64,000 nt of DNA from Enterocloster clostridioformis (GTDB lineage: Bacteria > Bacillota > Clostridia > Lachnospirales > Lachnospiraceae): assembly GCF_020297485.1 (NCBI RefSeq), contig NZ_JAIWZC010000001.1:1116001-1180000 (forward strand), read 5' to 3'. Both the position numbers and the translations under genes were made by a program. Numbering within the stretch: position 1 is the stretch's first letter; each line of letters opens with the position of its first letter. Below the pieces are notes generated by a model. It ran no database searches and was not told the DNA's origin. It saw only the letters and a program-made list of their open reading frames with translations. Shown here piece after piece: positions 26,782 to 34,070 of the stretch.

Positions 26782-27114
26782 CTATCTGGACTCTGTTGTA
26801 TTGTTGGTGCCGCTCTCATTGACTGTGTTGGATTCGCCTGTGATATCGTTCACGCCGTCCTTAACGTCACGTGCGCCCTTATCCACGTCATTCATAAGTC
26901 CGTCAATGATGCCGTCCCCTTCCGTTTCCATGGAAGATGTCTCCATCCCTGTGGTTTCCTGGGATGAGGTACTGGTGGATGTGGCTGCTGAAGATGAATT
27001 CTGGCTGGCGCCTGTTGAGGACTGTGTATTGGAGTTATTGCTTCCACAGGCCGTAACAGACATAACCATGATGAGCAGCAGCATTGCAAAAATTGCAGGT
27101 CTGATTTTTTTCAT
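26782..27114 (-). CDS. Small Ser/Thr-rich lipoprotein
   Basis: 110 residues. Signal peptide 1-22 with lipobox S-V-T-A-C (Cys23), then a low-complexity Ser/Thr/Gln segment (25-60) and a C-terminal part with D-G-L-M-N-D-V-D-K-G-A-R-D-V-K-D-G-V. Outer-face membrane-anchored, function unknown. The C-terminal pattern recalls small, repeat-like amphipathic lipoproteins of spore formers. AAGGAGA precedes the start. Confidence 0.75.
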   Translation of the reverse strand: MKKIRPAIFAMLLLIMVMSVTACGSNNSNTQSSTGASQNSSSAATSTSTSSQETTGMETSSMETEGDGIIDGLMNDVDKGARDVKDGVNDITGESNTVNESGTNNTTESR

Positions 27115-27204
27115 AATGACATTCTCCTTTCGTTTTCTACCTATATTATGTGCTTTAGGAGAATGGATTATGGTGGAACATCCTGCCTTTTCTGGAAATA
27201 TTTG

Positions 27205-27963
27205 TTATAATCTCACTACGTCCGTCATGGAATACATGCCGGGCGCCTTACCGGCCAGGAATTTGGCTGCCTCCAGGGCGCCTTTGGCGAAAATAGCCTT
27301 GGAATAAGCCGTGTGGCTGAAGGTGACCACCTCGTCCCTACCCGCAAATATCACGTCGTGTTCACCCACTATGGAACCGCCTCTGACGGACGAAATTCCT
27401 ATTTCCTTCGGATTTCTCTTTTCCCGTCTGGTGCTTCTGTCACAGGTATAGGCGTACTGCCCGTCCATGGCCTGGTTCATGGAATCTGCCAGGGCCAGGG
27501 CTGTGCCGCTGGGTGCATCCACCTTCTGGTTATGGTGCTTTTCCACGATTTCCATGTCAAAGCCGGATCCTGCCAGTACCCTGGCCGCGTCGCCCACCAG
27601 CTTGAGCAGCAGGTTTACTCCCAGGGACATGTTGGCGGAGCGCAGGATAGCCGTCTTTTCGCTGGCCTTTTCCACTGACTTAAGCTGCTCCTTCGAGAGC
27701 CCTGTGGTACAGAGGACCACGGGAACCTGCTCTCTGCAGCTGTAGGCCAGGAGGCCGTCCACTGCCTTTGGGGATGCGAAATCCACAATCACGTCCGCCT
27801 TCACGCTGCACTGGTCCAGGGAAGGGAACACAGGATATCCCAAATCCGTTCCCTCCCGCACATCGATGCCTGCAACAATCCGGATATCTTCGTCTTCTGC
27901 CGCCAGACCTGTAATTACATGTCCCATGGCCCCGCGGCAGCCGTGCATTATCATCTTTACCAT
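27205..27963 (-). CDS. dapB: 4-hydroxy-tetrahydrodipicolinate reductase
   Basis: 252 residues. Reduces the DapA product on the route to diaminopimelate and lysine, and to dipicolinate for spores. Nucleotide loop H-G-C-R-G-A-M-G-H-V-I (7-17), catalytic E-K-H-H-N-Q-K-V-D-A-P-S-G-T-A near 140. It lies 29 bp after dapA in the same direction, so it falls under the lysine riboswitch. Confidence 0.96.
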   Translation of the reverse strand: MVKMIMHGCRGAMGHVITGLAAEDEDIRIVAGIDVREGTDLGYPVFPSLDQCSVKADVIVDFASPKAVDGLLAYSCREQVPVVLCTTGLSKEQLKSVEKASEKTAILRSANMSLGVNLLLKLVGDAARVLAGSGFDMEIVEKHHNQKVDAPSGTALALADSMNQAMDGQYAYTCDRSTRREKRNPKEIGISSVRGGSIVGEHDVIFAGRDEVVTFSHTAYSKAIFAKGALEAAKFLAGKAPGMYSMTDVVRL

Positions 27964-27992
27964 TGGTATACCGTCCTTTCCCGGAATCTTCC

Positions 27993-28877
27993 CTACAGGA
28001 TACCGTAATCCGCCATGGCCCTCTTAAGCTTCTCCTGATTCTGGGGCTCCATCTCAGTCAAAGGCATGCGTAACGGTCCCACGCCCTTGCCCATCATGTT
28101 CATGGCAGCCTTTACAGGGATGGGGTTTACCTCGCTAAAGAGCTCCGTAATCAGCGGTATGGCCTTTAACTGAAGGCTGGCGCTGGTTTTTACATTCCCC
28201 GCAAAGTAGGAAGCGCAGATGTCATGGGTCTGGCGCGGAGCCACATTGGACAGCACGGAGATAACCCCCTTGCCTCCCAGGGAGAGAAGGGGCACAATCT
28301 GGTCATCGTTGCCTGAGTACAAATCCACCTTGCCGTCTGACAGACTCATAAGAGTGGCAATGGCTGAAAAGTTGCCGCTGGCCTCCTTAACCCCCACAAT
28401 ATTATCCACGTCCTTACACAGGGCCGCAATGGTCTCAGGCTTAATGGTGACGCCTGTCCTGCCCGGAATGTTATAGAGGATAACGGGAGTCTTCACCGCG
28501 TCCGCAACAGCCGTAAAATGGGCCATAAGCCCCTTCTGGGTAGCCTTATTATAATATGGTGACACCAGAAGAAGTCCGTCCGCCCCTCTCTTCTCTGCCT
28601 CCGCGGAGAGATAGACGGCTGTCTCCGTACAGTTTGAGCCGGTCCCTGCAACCACAGGAATCCGTTTTTTTGTCACCCTGCAGATGTACTCAATCACATC
28701 CAGATGCTCCTCATGGGTCATGGTGGAGGCTTCGCCTGTGGTACCGCAGGCAATAATGGAGTCCGTGCCGCCCGCAATCTGCTCTTCTACAATCTCCTCC
28801 AGTTTTTCGTAATTCACTTCACCGTTTTCCTTAAACGGGGTCACCAGTGCTACACCTGCTCCTTCAAAAAGTGCCAT
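27993..28877 (-). CDS. dapA: 4-hydroxy-tetrahydrodipicolinate synthase
   Basis: 294 residues from the ATG at 28877 (AAGGAGAG upstream); the frame continues 10 codons further without a site. Condenses pyruvate with aspartate semialdehyde. Schiff-base Lys in V-G-V-K-E-A-S-G-N near 162, proton-relay Tyr in Y-N-I-P-G-R-T-G near 135, and C-G-T-T-G-E-A-S-T near 42. A lysine riboswitch with terminator precedes it. Confidence 0.96.
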   Translation of the reverse strand: MALFEGAGVALVTPFKENGEVNYEKLEEIVEEQIAGGTDSIIACGTTGEASTMTHEEHLDVIEYICRVTKKRIPVVAGTGSNCTETAVYLSAEAEKRGADGLLLVSPYYNKATQKGLMAHFTAVADAVKTPVILYNIPGRTGVTIKPETIAALCKDVDNIVGVKEASGNFSAIATLMSLSDGKVDLYSGNDDQIVPLLSLGGKGVISVLSNVAPRQTHDICASYFAGNVKTSASLQLKAIPLITELFSEVNPIPVKAAMNMMGKGVGPLRMPLTEMEPQNQEKLKRAMADYGIL

Positions 28878-28963
28878 GCTATATTCTCTCCTTTTTTCTT
28901 GATTCAATCACAGTGTGCTTTTCCCCATAGAAAATGAAACCCGGACGTACTTTTCTTGGAAAC

Positions 28964-29203
28964 AAAAAAGGGCTGAGGTAAATGTCAGCCCTTCCATATA
29001 CGTATGATTCCAGTGTCTAATCCACGTTCTTTGGTAGCTCTCCATCCACCCGGATGACAGTCATACGGCTCTTAACCATATGCCCAGAGGGGGCGTGAAC
29101 AAGGAACGCTTCCTCTTCGGCGTTTCTCCCTTTCCCTAAGCCATCGCCTGTGCCTGCCACATCCGGCTTATCTACTCATGATTAACGCAACCTCTACTCT
29201 ATG
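28964..29203 (-). promoter_or_regulatory. Lysine riboswitch (L-box) with terminator, controls dapA-dapB
   Basis: Read on the minus strand the leader contains AGAGGTTGCG, then TGAGTA, GCCGGATG, GCCGAAG, TGACTGTCATCCGG and TGGAGAGCTACC, the ordered conserved blocks of the lysine aptamer. It is followed by the hairpin GGGCTGA / TCAGCCC with a T-run (28964-28993). Lysine binding is known to favour the terminator, lowering dapA-dapB expression. Confidence 0.9.
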
Positions 29204-29212
29204 ATTGTTGGT

Positions 29213-29244
29213 ATTATATTATCACCCTGCCAACAGTCTGTCAA
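29213..29244 (-). promoter_or_regulatory. SigmaA promoter of the dapA leader
   Basis: Minus strand TTGACA (29244-29239), 17 bases, TAATAT (29221-29216), overlapped by a perfect TATAAT at 29218-29213 with a 20-base spacer. Transcription would start just before the riboswitch and after the end of the adenosyltransferase gene. Confidence 0.65.
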
Positions 29245-29251
29245 CAGGAAA

Positions 29252-29749
29252 TCACTCATATCTTGTCTGAATCCTTGTGACCTCATCTACATGGCCGTTC
29301 AGGCACTCAGGATATATGGTCCCTGTGAGGATCAGCTGTATCTGCGCATTCCTGGCCTGGGCTATGATGGCGCACAGCTCCTCGCCAGATATCACTCCCT
29401 CGTCCAGGATTCCCAGAATCTCATCCAGGATAAGCACATCACACTCCCCTGTCACCAGAACCTTCCTGGCAAAATTCAGGCCGTTCAGGATACAGATTCT
29501 TGCCTCTGCCTTCTCCTCTTCCGTCAGCCGGTCAAAGAAAACAGGCGTCTTCTCAAATCTGAACATTTTAAATTCCGGTTCCAGACGCTGTATGATTTCC
29601 ATGTTATCCGCATCCAGGGCGCCCTTAAGGAACTGTACCATATAGACACACTTTCCCTTGGTCAGCGCGGTGAGCCCCCTTCCAATGGCACTGGTGGTCT
29701 TACCGCGTCCCGGTCCACAGATAACCTGTATCATGCTCTCTTTCATCAT
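29252..29749 (-). CDS. Cob(I)yrinic acid a,c-diamide adenosyltransferase-like (CobO/BtuR)
   Basis: About 165 residues. P-loop G-P-G-R-G-K-T-T-S-A-I-G-R-G near 11, then V-Y-M-V-Q-F-L-K-G and V-L-I-L-D-E-I-L-G, matching the CobO/BtuR corrinoid adenosyltransferase fold, which makes adenosylcobamide. The loop differs from the usual G-K-G-K-T-T-A-A. No other cobalamin genes are near, so it may serve salvage. Start chosen at the ATG at 29749, six bases after GAGG; 29746 or 29761 are possible. Confidence 0.75.
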   Translation of the reverse strand: MMKESMIQVICGPGRGKTTSAIGRGLTALTKGKCVYMVQFLKGALDADNMEIIQRLEPEFKMFRFEKTPVFFDRLTEEEKAEARICILNGLNFARKVLVTGECDVLILDEILGILDEGVISGEELCAIIAQARNAQIQLILTGTIYPECLNGHVDEVTRIQTRYE

Positions 29750-29899
29750 CTTGCACCTCATGCTTTACTTGCTTTTTCTTAAGAACAATTGGACTTGCTC
29801 ATAATAGCATAGTTTAGCCAATATTGCAAATATTTCTTACATTTTTCAAAAGATATTCAAAAGGAATCGTCAGATGACAGCGTCCGTAGCATCTTCTGT

Positions 29900-30529
29900 T
29901 CAAGCCTCGTCACATTCCAGCTTGCTGATTGAGACTTCATATGCAATGCGCTTCTCGCACTCTGTCTCGCTGAGCTTCTTGGTGTACTCGCGGCTCTGCA
30001 CACGGCCCCAAACCCTTACCCTGGTGCCCACCTCGAAGCTGGAAGCAAAGCGCGCGTTGCGTCCCCAGCTGATGCAGGGTATGTAATCTGATTTGCCGTA
30101 AGGACGGTTCACAGCCAGAAGAATATCTGCGATCTCCCGTCCAAGAGGAGTTTTTCTGTAAATAGGCGGCTTGCAGATATAGCCGTCCAGGAATATCTGA
30201 TTGGTCTTGGTGTAATCCGTGAATTCCTCAATGAAATGGATTTCCCTCACAAAGATGGACAGCATCAGCCGGTTCTTGACTCCCTCATGCCGGTTGTAGG
30301 AACGGAACTGGCCTATGGATTCCACGGTGCAGCCTGAATAGTCTTTATGTACGTCTATGAGGCGCTCGGATATCATCAGGGGAATGATGTCCGCCTGCTC
30401 GCTGAGTCTGTTGACAGCCACATCCACCATATAAAATCCTTCTCCGAAGACTTCATGGCTGAAGGTAAATCCCGACACGATTTCTCCGATGACGCTTACC
30501 CTGTTGTTTTCAATCATTTTTTCTGACAT
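29900..30529 (-). CDS. Single-stranded DNA-binding protein, two OB folds
   Basis: 209 residues from the ATG at 30529 with GAGGAGA upstream. The C-terminal half (from about 107: I-F-L-D-G-Y-I-C-K-P-P-I-Y-R-K-T-P-L-G-R-E) is a classical SSB OB fold with W-G-R-N-A-R-F-A. The N-terminal half has a second OB-like pattern (V-S-V-I-G-E-I-V-S-G-F ... R-L-M-L-S-I-F-V-R). No D-D-I-P-F-type tail is visible, and the end is L-E-C-D-E-A. This is not the normal 150-residue SSB with a replication partner tail; it may be a paralogue. Confidence 0.8.
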   Translation of the reverse strand: MSEKMIENNRVSVIGEIVSGFTFSHEVFGEGFYMVDVAVNRLSEQADIIPLMISERLIDVHKDYSGCTVESIGQFRSYNRHEGVKNRLMLSIFVREIHFIEEFTDYTKTNQIFLDGYICKPPIYRKTPLGREIADILLAVNRPYGKSDYIPCISWGRNARFASSFEVGTRVRVWGRVQSREYTKKLSETECEKRIAYEVSISKLECDEA

Positions 30530-30649
30530 AGTACATCTCCTCTTCGCTTCTAAAATATTTCTCATTCTGCCGTTTTACTTGTTTCATCCTTTTATTCTCT
30601 TGCTTTTGTACGGCACATTGATAGTTTATGAGGGGAAATGCCATAATAG

Positions 30650-30697
30650 AACAAAAAATAAGGCGAATCCCGCCAGAATCGTTCGACAGGATTCGCC
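30650..30697 (-). terminator. Terminator after typA
   Basis: Minus strand GGCGAATCC pairs perfectly with GGATTCGCC over an 18-base loop and is followed by TTATTTTTTG. Confidence 0.8.
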
Positions 30698-30725
30698 ATT
30701 TCGCTTACAAAATGTCGATTTTTAT

Positions 30726-32558
30726 CTATTTGTTCTTAAAAGAAGCCCTCTTTCTCAGGGTTGGGTCCAGAATCTTCTTGCGGATGCGCAGACTCTCCGG
30801 AGTCACCTCCAGAAGCTCATCCGTATCAATGAAGTCCAGAGCCTGCTCCAGGCTCATAATTTTAGGAGGTGTCAGCTTAAGTGCCTCGTCAGCGCTGGAG
30901 GAACGGGTGTTGGTCAGCTTCTTTGTCTTGCAGACATTGATTTCAATGTCCTCTGCCTTAGGGCTCTGGCCCACTACCATTCCGGAGTACACCTTGACGC
31001 CCGGTCCTATGAACAGGGTACCTCTTTCCTGGGCATTGAAAAGACCGTAGGTAATGGCCTCGCCTGCCTCAAAGGCAATAAGGGAGCCGGTCTGACGGTA
31101 GAACAAATCGCCCTTGTACTCTGCGTATCCGTCAAAAATAGTGTTCAGTATACCATTTCCCTTTGTATCTGTCAGGAAATCACCGCGGTAGCCGATGAGT
31201 CCTCTGGATGGAATGGAGAATTCCAGCCTGGAATAGCCGCCTGCCGCCTGGCTCATACCCTGAAGGGCGCCCTTGCGGCTGGTCAGCTTCTGGATGACGA
31301 CGCCTGTGTATTCCTCAGGCACATCCACATAAGCCAGCTCCATGGGCTCCAGCCTGCGGTTTCTCTCATCGTATTTGTAGAGCACCTCCGCCTTGCTGAC
31401 AGCAAACTCAAAGCCCTCGCGGCGCATGTTTTCAATCAGAACGGACAGGTGCAGCTCACCGCGGCCGGACACCTTGAAGCAGTCTGCGGAATCCGTCTCC
31501 TCCACCCGCAGGCTTACATCCGTGTTCAGCTCCCTGAACAGACGGTCACGCAGATGGCGGGAGGTGATAAATTTACCCTCCTGGCCTGCCAGCGGGCTGT
31601 CATTTACCATGAAATACATGGCAATAGTGGGCTCAGATATCTTCTGGAACGGAATGGACTCCGGATTATTAGGGGTACAGATGGTATCGCCGATATGGAT
31701 ATCCGCAATACCGGAGATGGCAACAATGGAACCAATACCGGCCTCCTGCACCTCCACCCTCTTAAGTCCGTCAAACTCATAGAGCTTTCCTATCTTGATT
31801 TTCTTAAACTTATCCGGCTCGTGATGATTCACCAGAACACACTCCTGGTTCACCTTAAGTCCCCCGTTGTCCACACGTCCGATGCCGATCCGGCCTACGA
31901 ATTCATTGTAGTCAATGGTGCTTATGAGTACCTGAGTCTCCGCGTCCGGATCTCCCTCCGGAGCCGGGATATGGTTTATGATGGTCTCAAACAGAGGGCT
32001 CATGTCCACTTCCGGGTCTTCAATCTTGTATTTTGCGAATCCGCCCCTGGCAGATGCGTAGATAAAGGGGCAGTCTAACTGCTCGTCCGTTGCATCCAGG
32101 TCCATCATCAGCTCCAGCGTCTCGTCAATGACATCCGCGGGTCTGGCCTCAGGCCTGTCAATCTTGTTGATGCATACAATGGCGGACAGGTTCAGATCCA
32201 GCGCCTTCTGAAGCACGAACTTTGTCTGGGGCATGGGTCCCTCATAGGCATCCACTACCAGCACAACGCCGTCCACCATCTTTAGCACGCGCTCCACCTC
32301 CCCGCCGAAATCAGCGTGCCCTGGCGTGTCGATGATGTTGATTTTTGTGTCTTTATAAAATACAGCCGTGTTCTTGGACAGGATGGTGATTCCTCTCTCA
32401 CGCTCCAGGTCATTGGAGTCCATAACACGCTCCTGTACCTCCTGGTTCGCGCGGAACACGCCGCTCTGCCTCAGCAGCTGGTCTACTAATGTGGTCTTAC
32501 CATGGTCTACATGGGCAATGATAGCGATATTTCTTACATCTTCTCTTTTCATCTTCAT
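30726..32558 (-). CDS. typA: Translational GTPase TypA/BipA
   Basis: 610 residues. G1 A-H-V-D-H-G-K-T near 14, G2 R-G-I-T-I, G3 D-T-P-G-H-A-D-F, G4 N-K-I-D, then EF-Tu-like domain 2, EF-G-like domains and the BipA C-terminal domain with [11 protein letters not shown] near 490. It acts on ribosomes in assembly and stress. The start has AAGGAAGAG upstream. Confidence 0.96.
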   Translation of the reverse strand: MKMKREDVRNIAIIAHVDHGKTTLVDQLLRQSGVFRANQEVQERVMDSNDLERERGITILSKNTAVFYKDTKINIIDTPGHADFGGEVERVLKMVDGVVLVVDAYEGPMPQTKFVLQKALDLNLSAIVCINKIDRPEARPADVIDETLELMMDLDATDEQLDCPFIYASARGGFAKYKIEDPEVDMSPLFETIINHIPAPEGDPDAETQVLISTIDYNEFVGRIGIGRVDNGGLKVNQECVLVNHHEPDKFKKIKIGKLYEFDGLKRVEVQEAGIGSIVAISGIADIHIGDTICTPNNPESIPFQKISEPTIAMYFMVNDSPLAGQEGKFITSRHLRDRLFRELNTDVSLRVEETDSADCFKVSGRGELHLSVLIENMRREGFEFAVSKAEVLYKYDERNRRLEPMELAYVDVPEEYTGVVIQKLTSRKGALQGMSQAAGGYSRLEFSIPSRGLIGYRGDFLTDTKGNGILNTIFDGYAEYKGDLFYRQTGSLIAFEAGEAITYGLFNAQERGTLFIGPGVKVYSGMVVGQSPKAEDIEINVCKTKKLTNTRSSSADEALKLTPPKIMSLEQALDFIDTDELLEVTPESLRIRKKILDPTLRKRASFKNK

Positions 32559-32686
32559 AGTGATTACTCTTCCTTATTATATACGTCTACAGCCACGGTT
32601 TTATAGTATAGCATTGGTGTGTTGAGATTGCAAGGGATTTTACACCATTTCCGCTGATTGCCGCTGTTTTTCCCTATCCCGGCGCC

Positions 32687-33192
32687 CTATTTGGCCGGCT
32701 CAAACACCTCTGCTATTTCCTTCATGTGCTGTACCACGGGCAGGTGCTGCGGGCATATGGCCTCGCATCTGCGGCAGCCGATGCAGTCCCCGGCTTTTCA
32801 GTCAGGGGAACAAAGTCCTGCATATAGGCTGTGTTGTCCAGGAGCTGGCTGTAATCCGACATGCCTGACAGCACCATAATGACGCCCTCACGGCTGGCGG
32901 CAAAGCGGACAGCCCAGGACGCAGGCGTCATGCCCGGAGCATGGGCCTCCATCAGGTCCCTGGCCTACCGGGGCACATCAGCCAGGGTCCCTCCCTTGAC
33001 CGGCTCCATGACTATGACATCCTTCCCGTATCTGCGGCACACCTCGCAGCACTGGCGGGACTGGATATTGGGGCTGTCCCAGTCTATGTAATTCAGCTGC
33101 AGCTGCTCCAAATCCACCGCCGCCGGGTCCTCCTGATTTAACACGGGAAGCCTCATGGTTCCAAATCCCAGTTTTTTCATTTCCATCTCCAT
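32687..33192 (-). pseudogene. Aldo/keto reductase with internal deletion, stop and frameshift
   Basis: Starts properly (AGGAGG; M-K-K-L-G-F-G-T-M-R-L-P) but jumps from about residue 20 to L-E-Q-L-Q-L-N-Y-I-D-W, losing roughly 120-150 residues including the catalytic Asp/Tyr/Lys. An in-frame TAG follows G-G-T-L-A-D-V-P-R, and a later frame change leads to [13 protein letters not shown], the 4Fe-4S tail, stopping at 32687. Remains of an Fe-S-type aldo/keto reductase, no longer functional. Neighbours yigZ and typA are intact. Confidence 0.8.
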
Positions 33193-33208
33193 TATCACAT
33201 TCCTCCTC

Positions 33209-33859
33209 CTAAAACACCACCAGACCGCTGTCGCCAAGGCCGTAGTAAACCTCATCCACTTTCTGTATGACAGCCTTTCCTGCCGTTCCCTCCGTAATCT
33301 GGGCCGTAAATCTTCCCTCCTCCGCTATGGGAACCAGGAAGGTAAACACGGCCTTATCCGTATACTGGGTATCCAGGGTGTCGATCCCTCCCTGGGCCGC
33401 AATGTATTGAATCTTGCCCACCCCGCTGTAATCAGTGGTGATGTTCAGACGGACAGCCAGCTTTTTCTCCAGGATGACACAGTTCTTAATTCCTTCCTTG
33501 ACAGCACCGGAATACGCCCGCACCAGTCCCCCCGTACCCAGCAGGGTGCCTCCGAAATACCGGGTTACAACGGCACACACATCGTGGAGCTCCTCCCCTG
33601 CCAGCACATCCATCATGGGTTTCCCGGCTGTCTGGGACGGCTCCCCGTCGTCGCTGCACCGTGCGGACTGTCCCCTGTCTCCTATAATATAGGCAAAACA
33701 GTGATGTCTTGCATCCCAGTATTTCTTTCTGATTTCCTCTATAAATTCCAGGGCTTCCTCCTCTGAAGCCACCGGGCGCAGGTCCGCTATGAAGCGCGAC
33801 TTCTTCTCCACCAGCTCTCCTGATCCTCCCTTGTACAGAATTTTGTAACTATCTACCAC
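33209..33859 (-). CDS. yigZ: YigZ/IMPACT family protein
   Basis: 216 residues. The N-terminal IMPACT domain shows K-K-S-R-F-I-A, then D-A-R-H-H-C-F-A-Y and D-D-G-E-P-S-Q-T-A-G-K-P, V-V-T-R-Y-F-G-G-T-L-L-G-T-G-G-L-V-R-A-Y split over 90-118; the C-terminal ferredoxin-like UPF0029 domain follows. Function unclear, associated with translation control in eukaryotes. Start M-V-D-S-Y-K after a GGAG-like site. It is convergent with nothing and divergent from the PBP gene. Confidence 0.9.
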   Translation of the reverse strand: MVDSYKILYKGGSGELVEKKSRFIADLRPVASEEEALEFIEEIRKKYWDARHHCFAYIIGDRGQSARCSDDGEPSQTAGKPMMDVLAGEELHDVCAVVTRYFGGTLLGTGGLVRAYSGAVKEGIKNCVILEKKLAVRLNITTDYSGVGKIQYIAAQGGIDTLDTQYTDKAVFTFLVPIAEEGRFTAQITEGTAGKAVIQKVDEVYYGLGDSGLVVF

Positions 33860-33973
33860 TTTTACGGCTCCTTTACGGTTATTTGTGGGTTACCATCCCC
33901 ACCTTTCGACATTTTTTACCTATTTTTTATCATAATATAGATATCAGGCGATGGCAAGGGCATATTTAAACCT

Positions 33974-34001
33974 TTTCAATTTTACAAAACTGGTGTATAA
34001 T
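33974..34001 (+). promoter_or_regulatory. Possible promoter for the PBP gene
   Basis: TTTCAA at 33974-33979, 16 bases, perfect TATAAT at 33996-34001, about 70 bp before the PBP start. The -35 is weak. Confidence 0.4.
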
Positions 34002-34070
34002 CTACAAGATAGGTATAAGGGTCCGCAGGGGGGCGGATCCCATTCAGATTATGTACGAAAAGGAGAATCT

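Noticed and set aside
30489..32078. 529-codon plus-strand open frame
   Set aside because: Complement of typA, a clear GTPase; GC-rich codon use leaves the antisense frame open.
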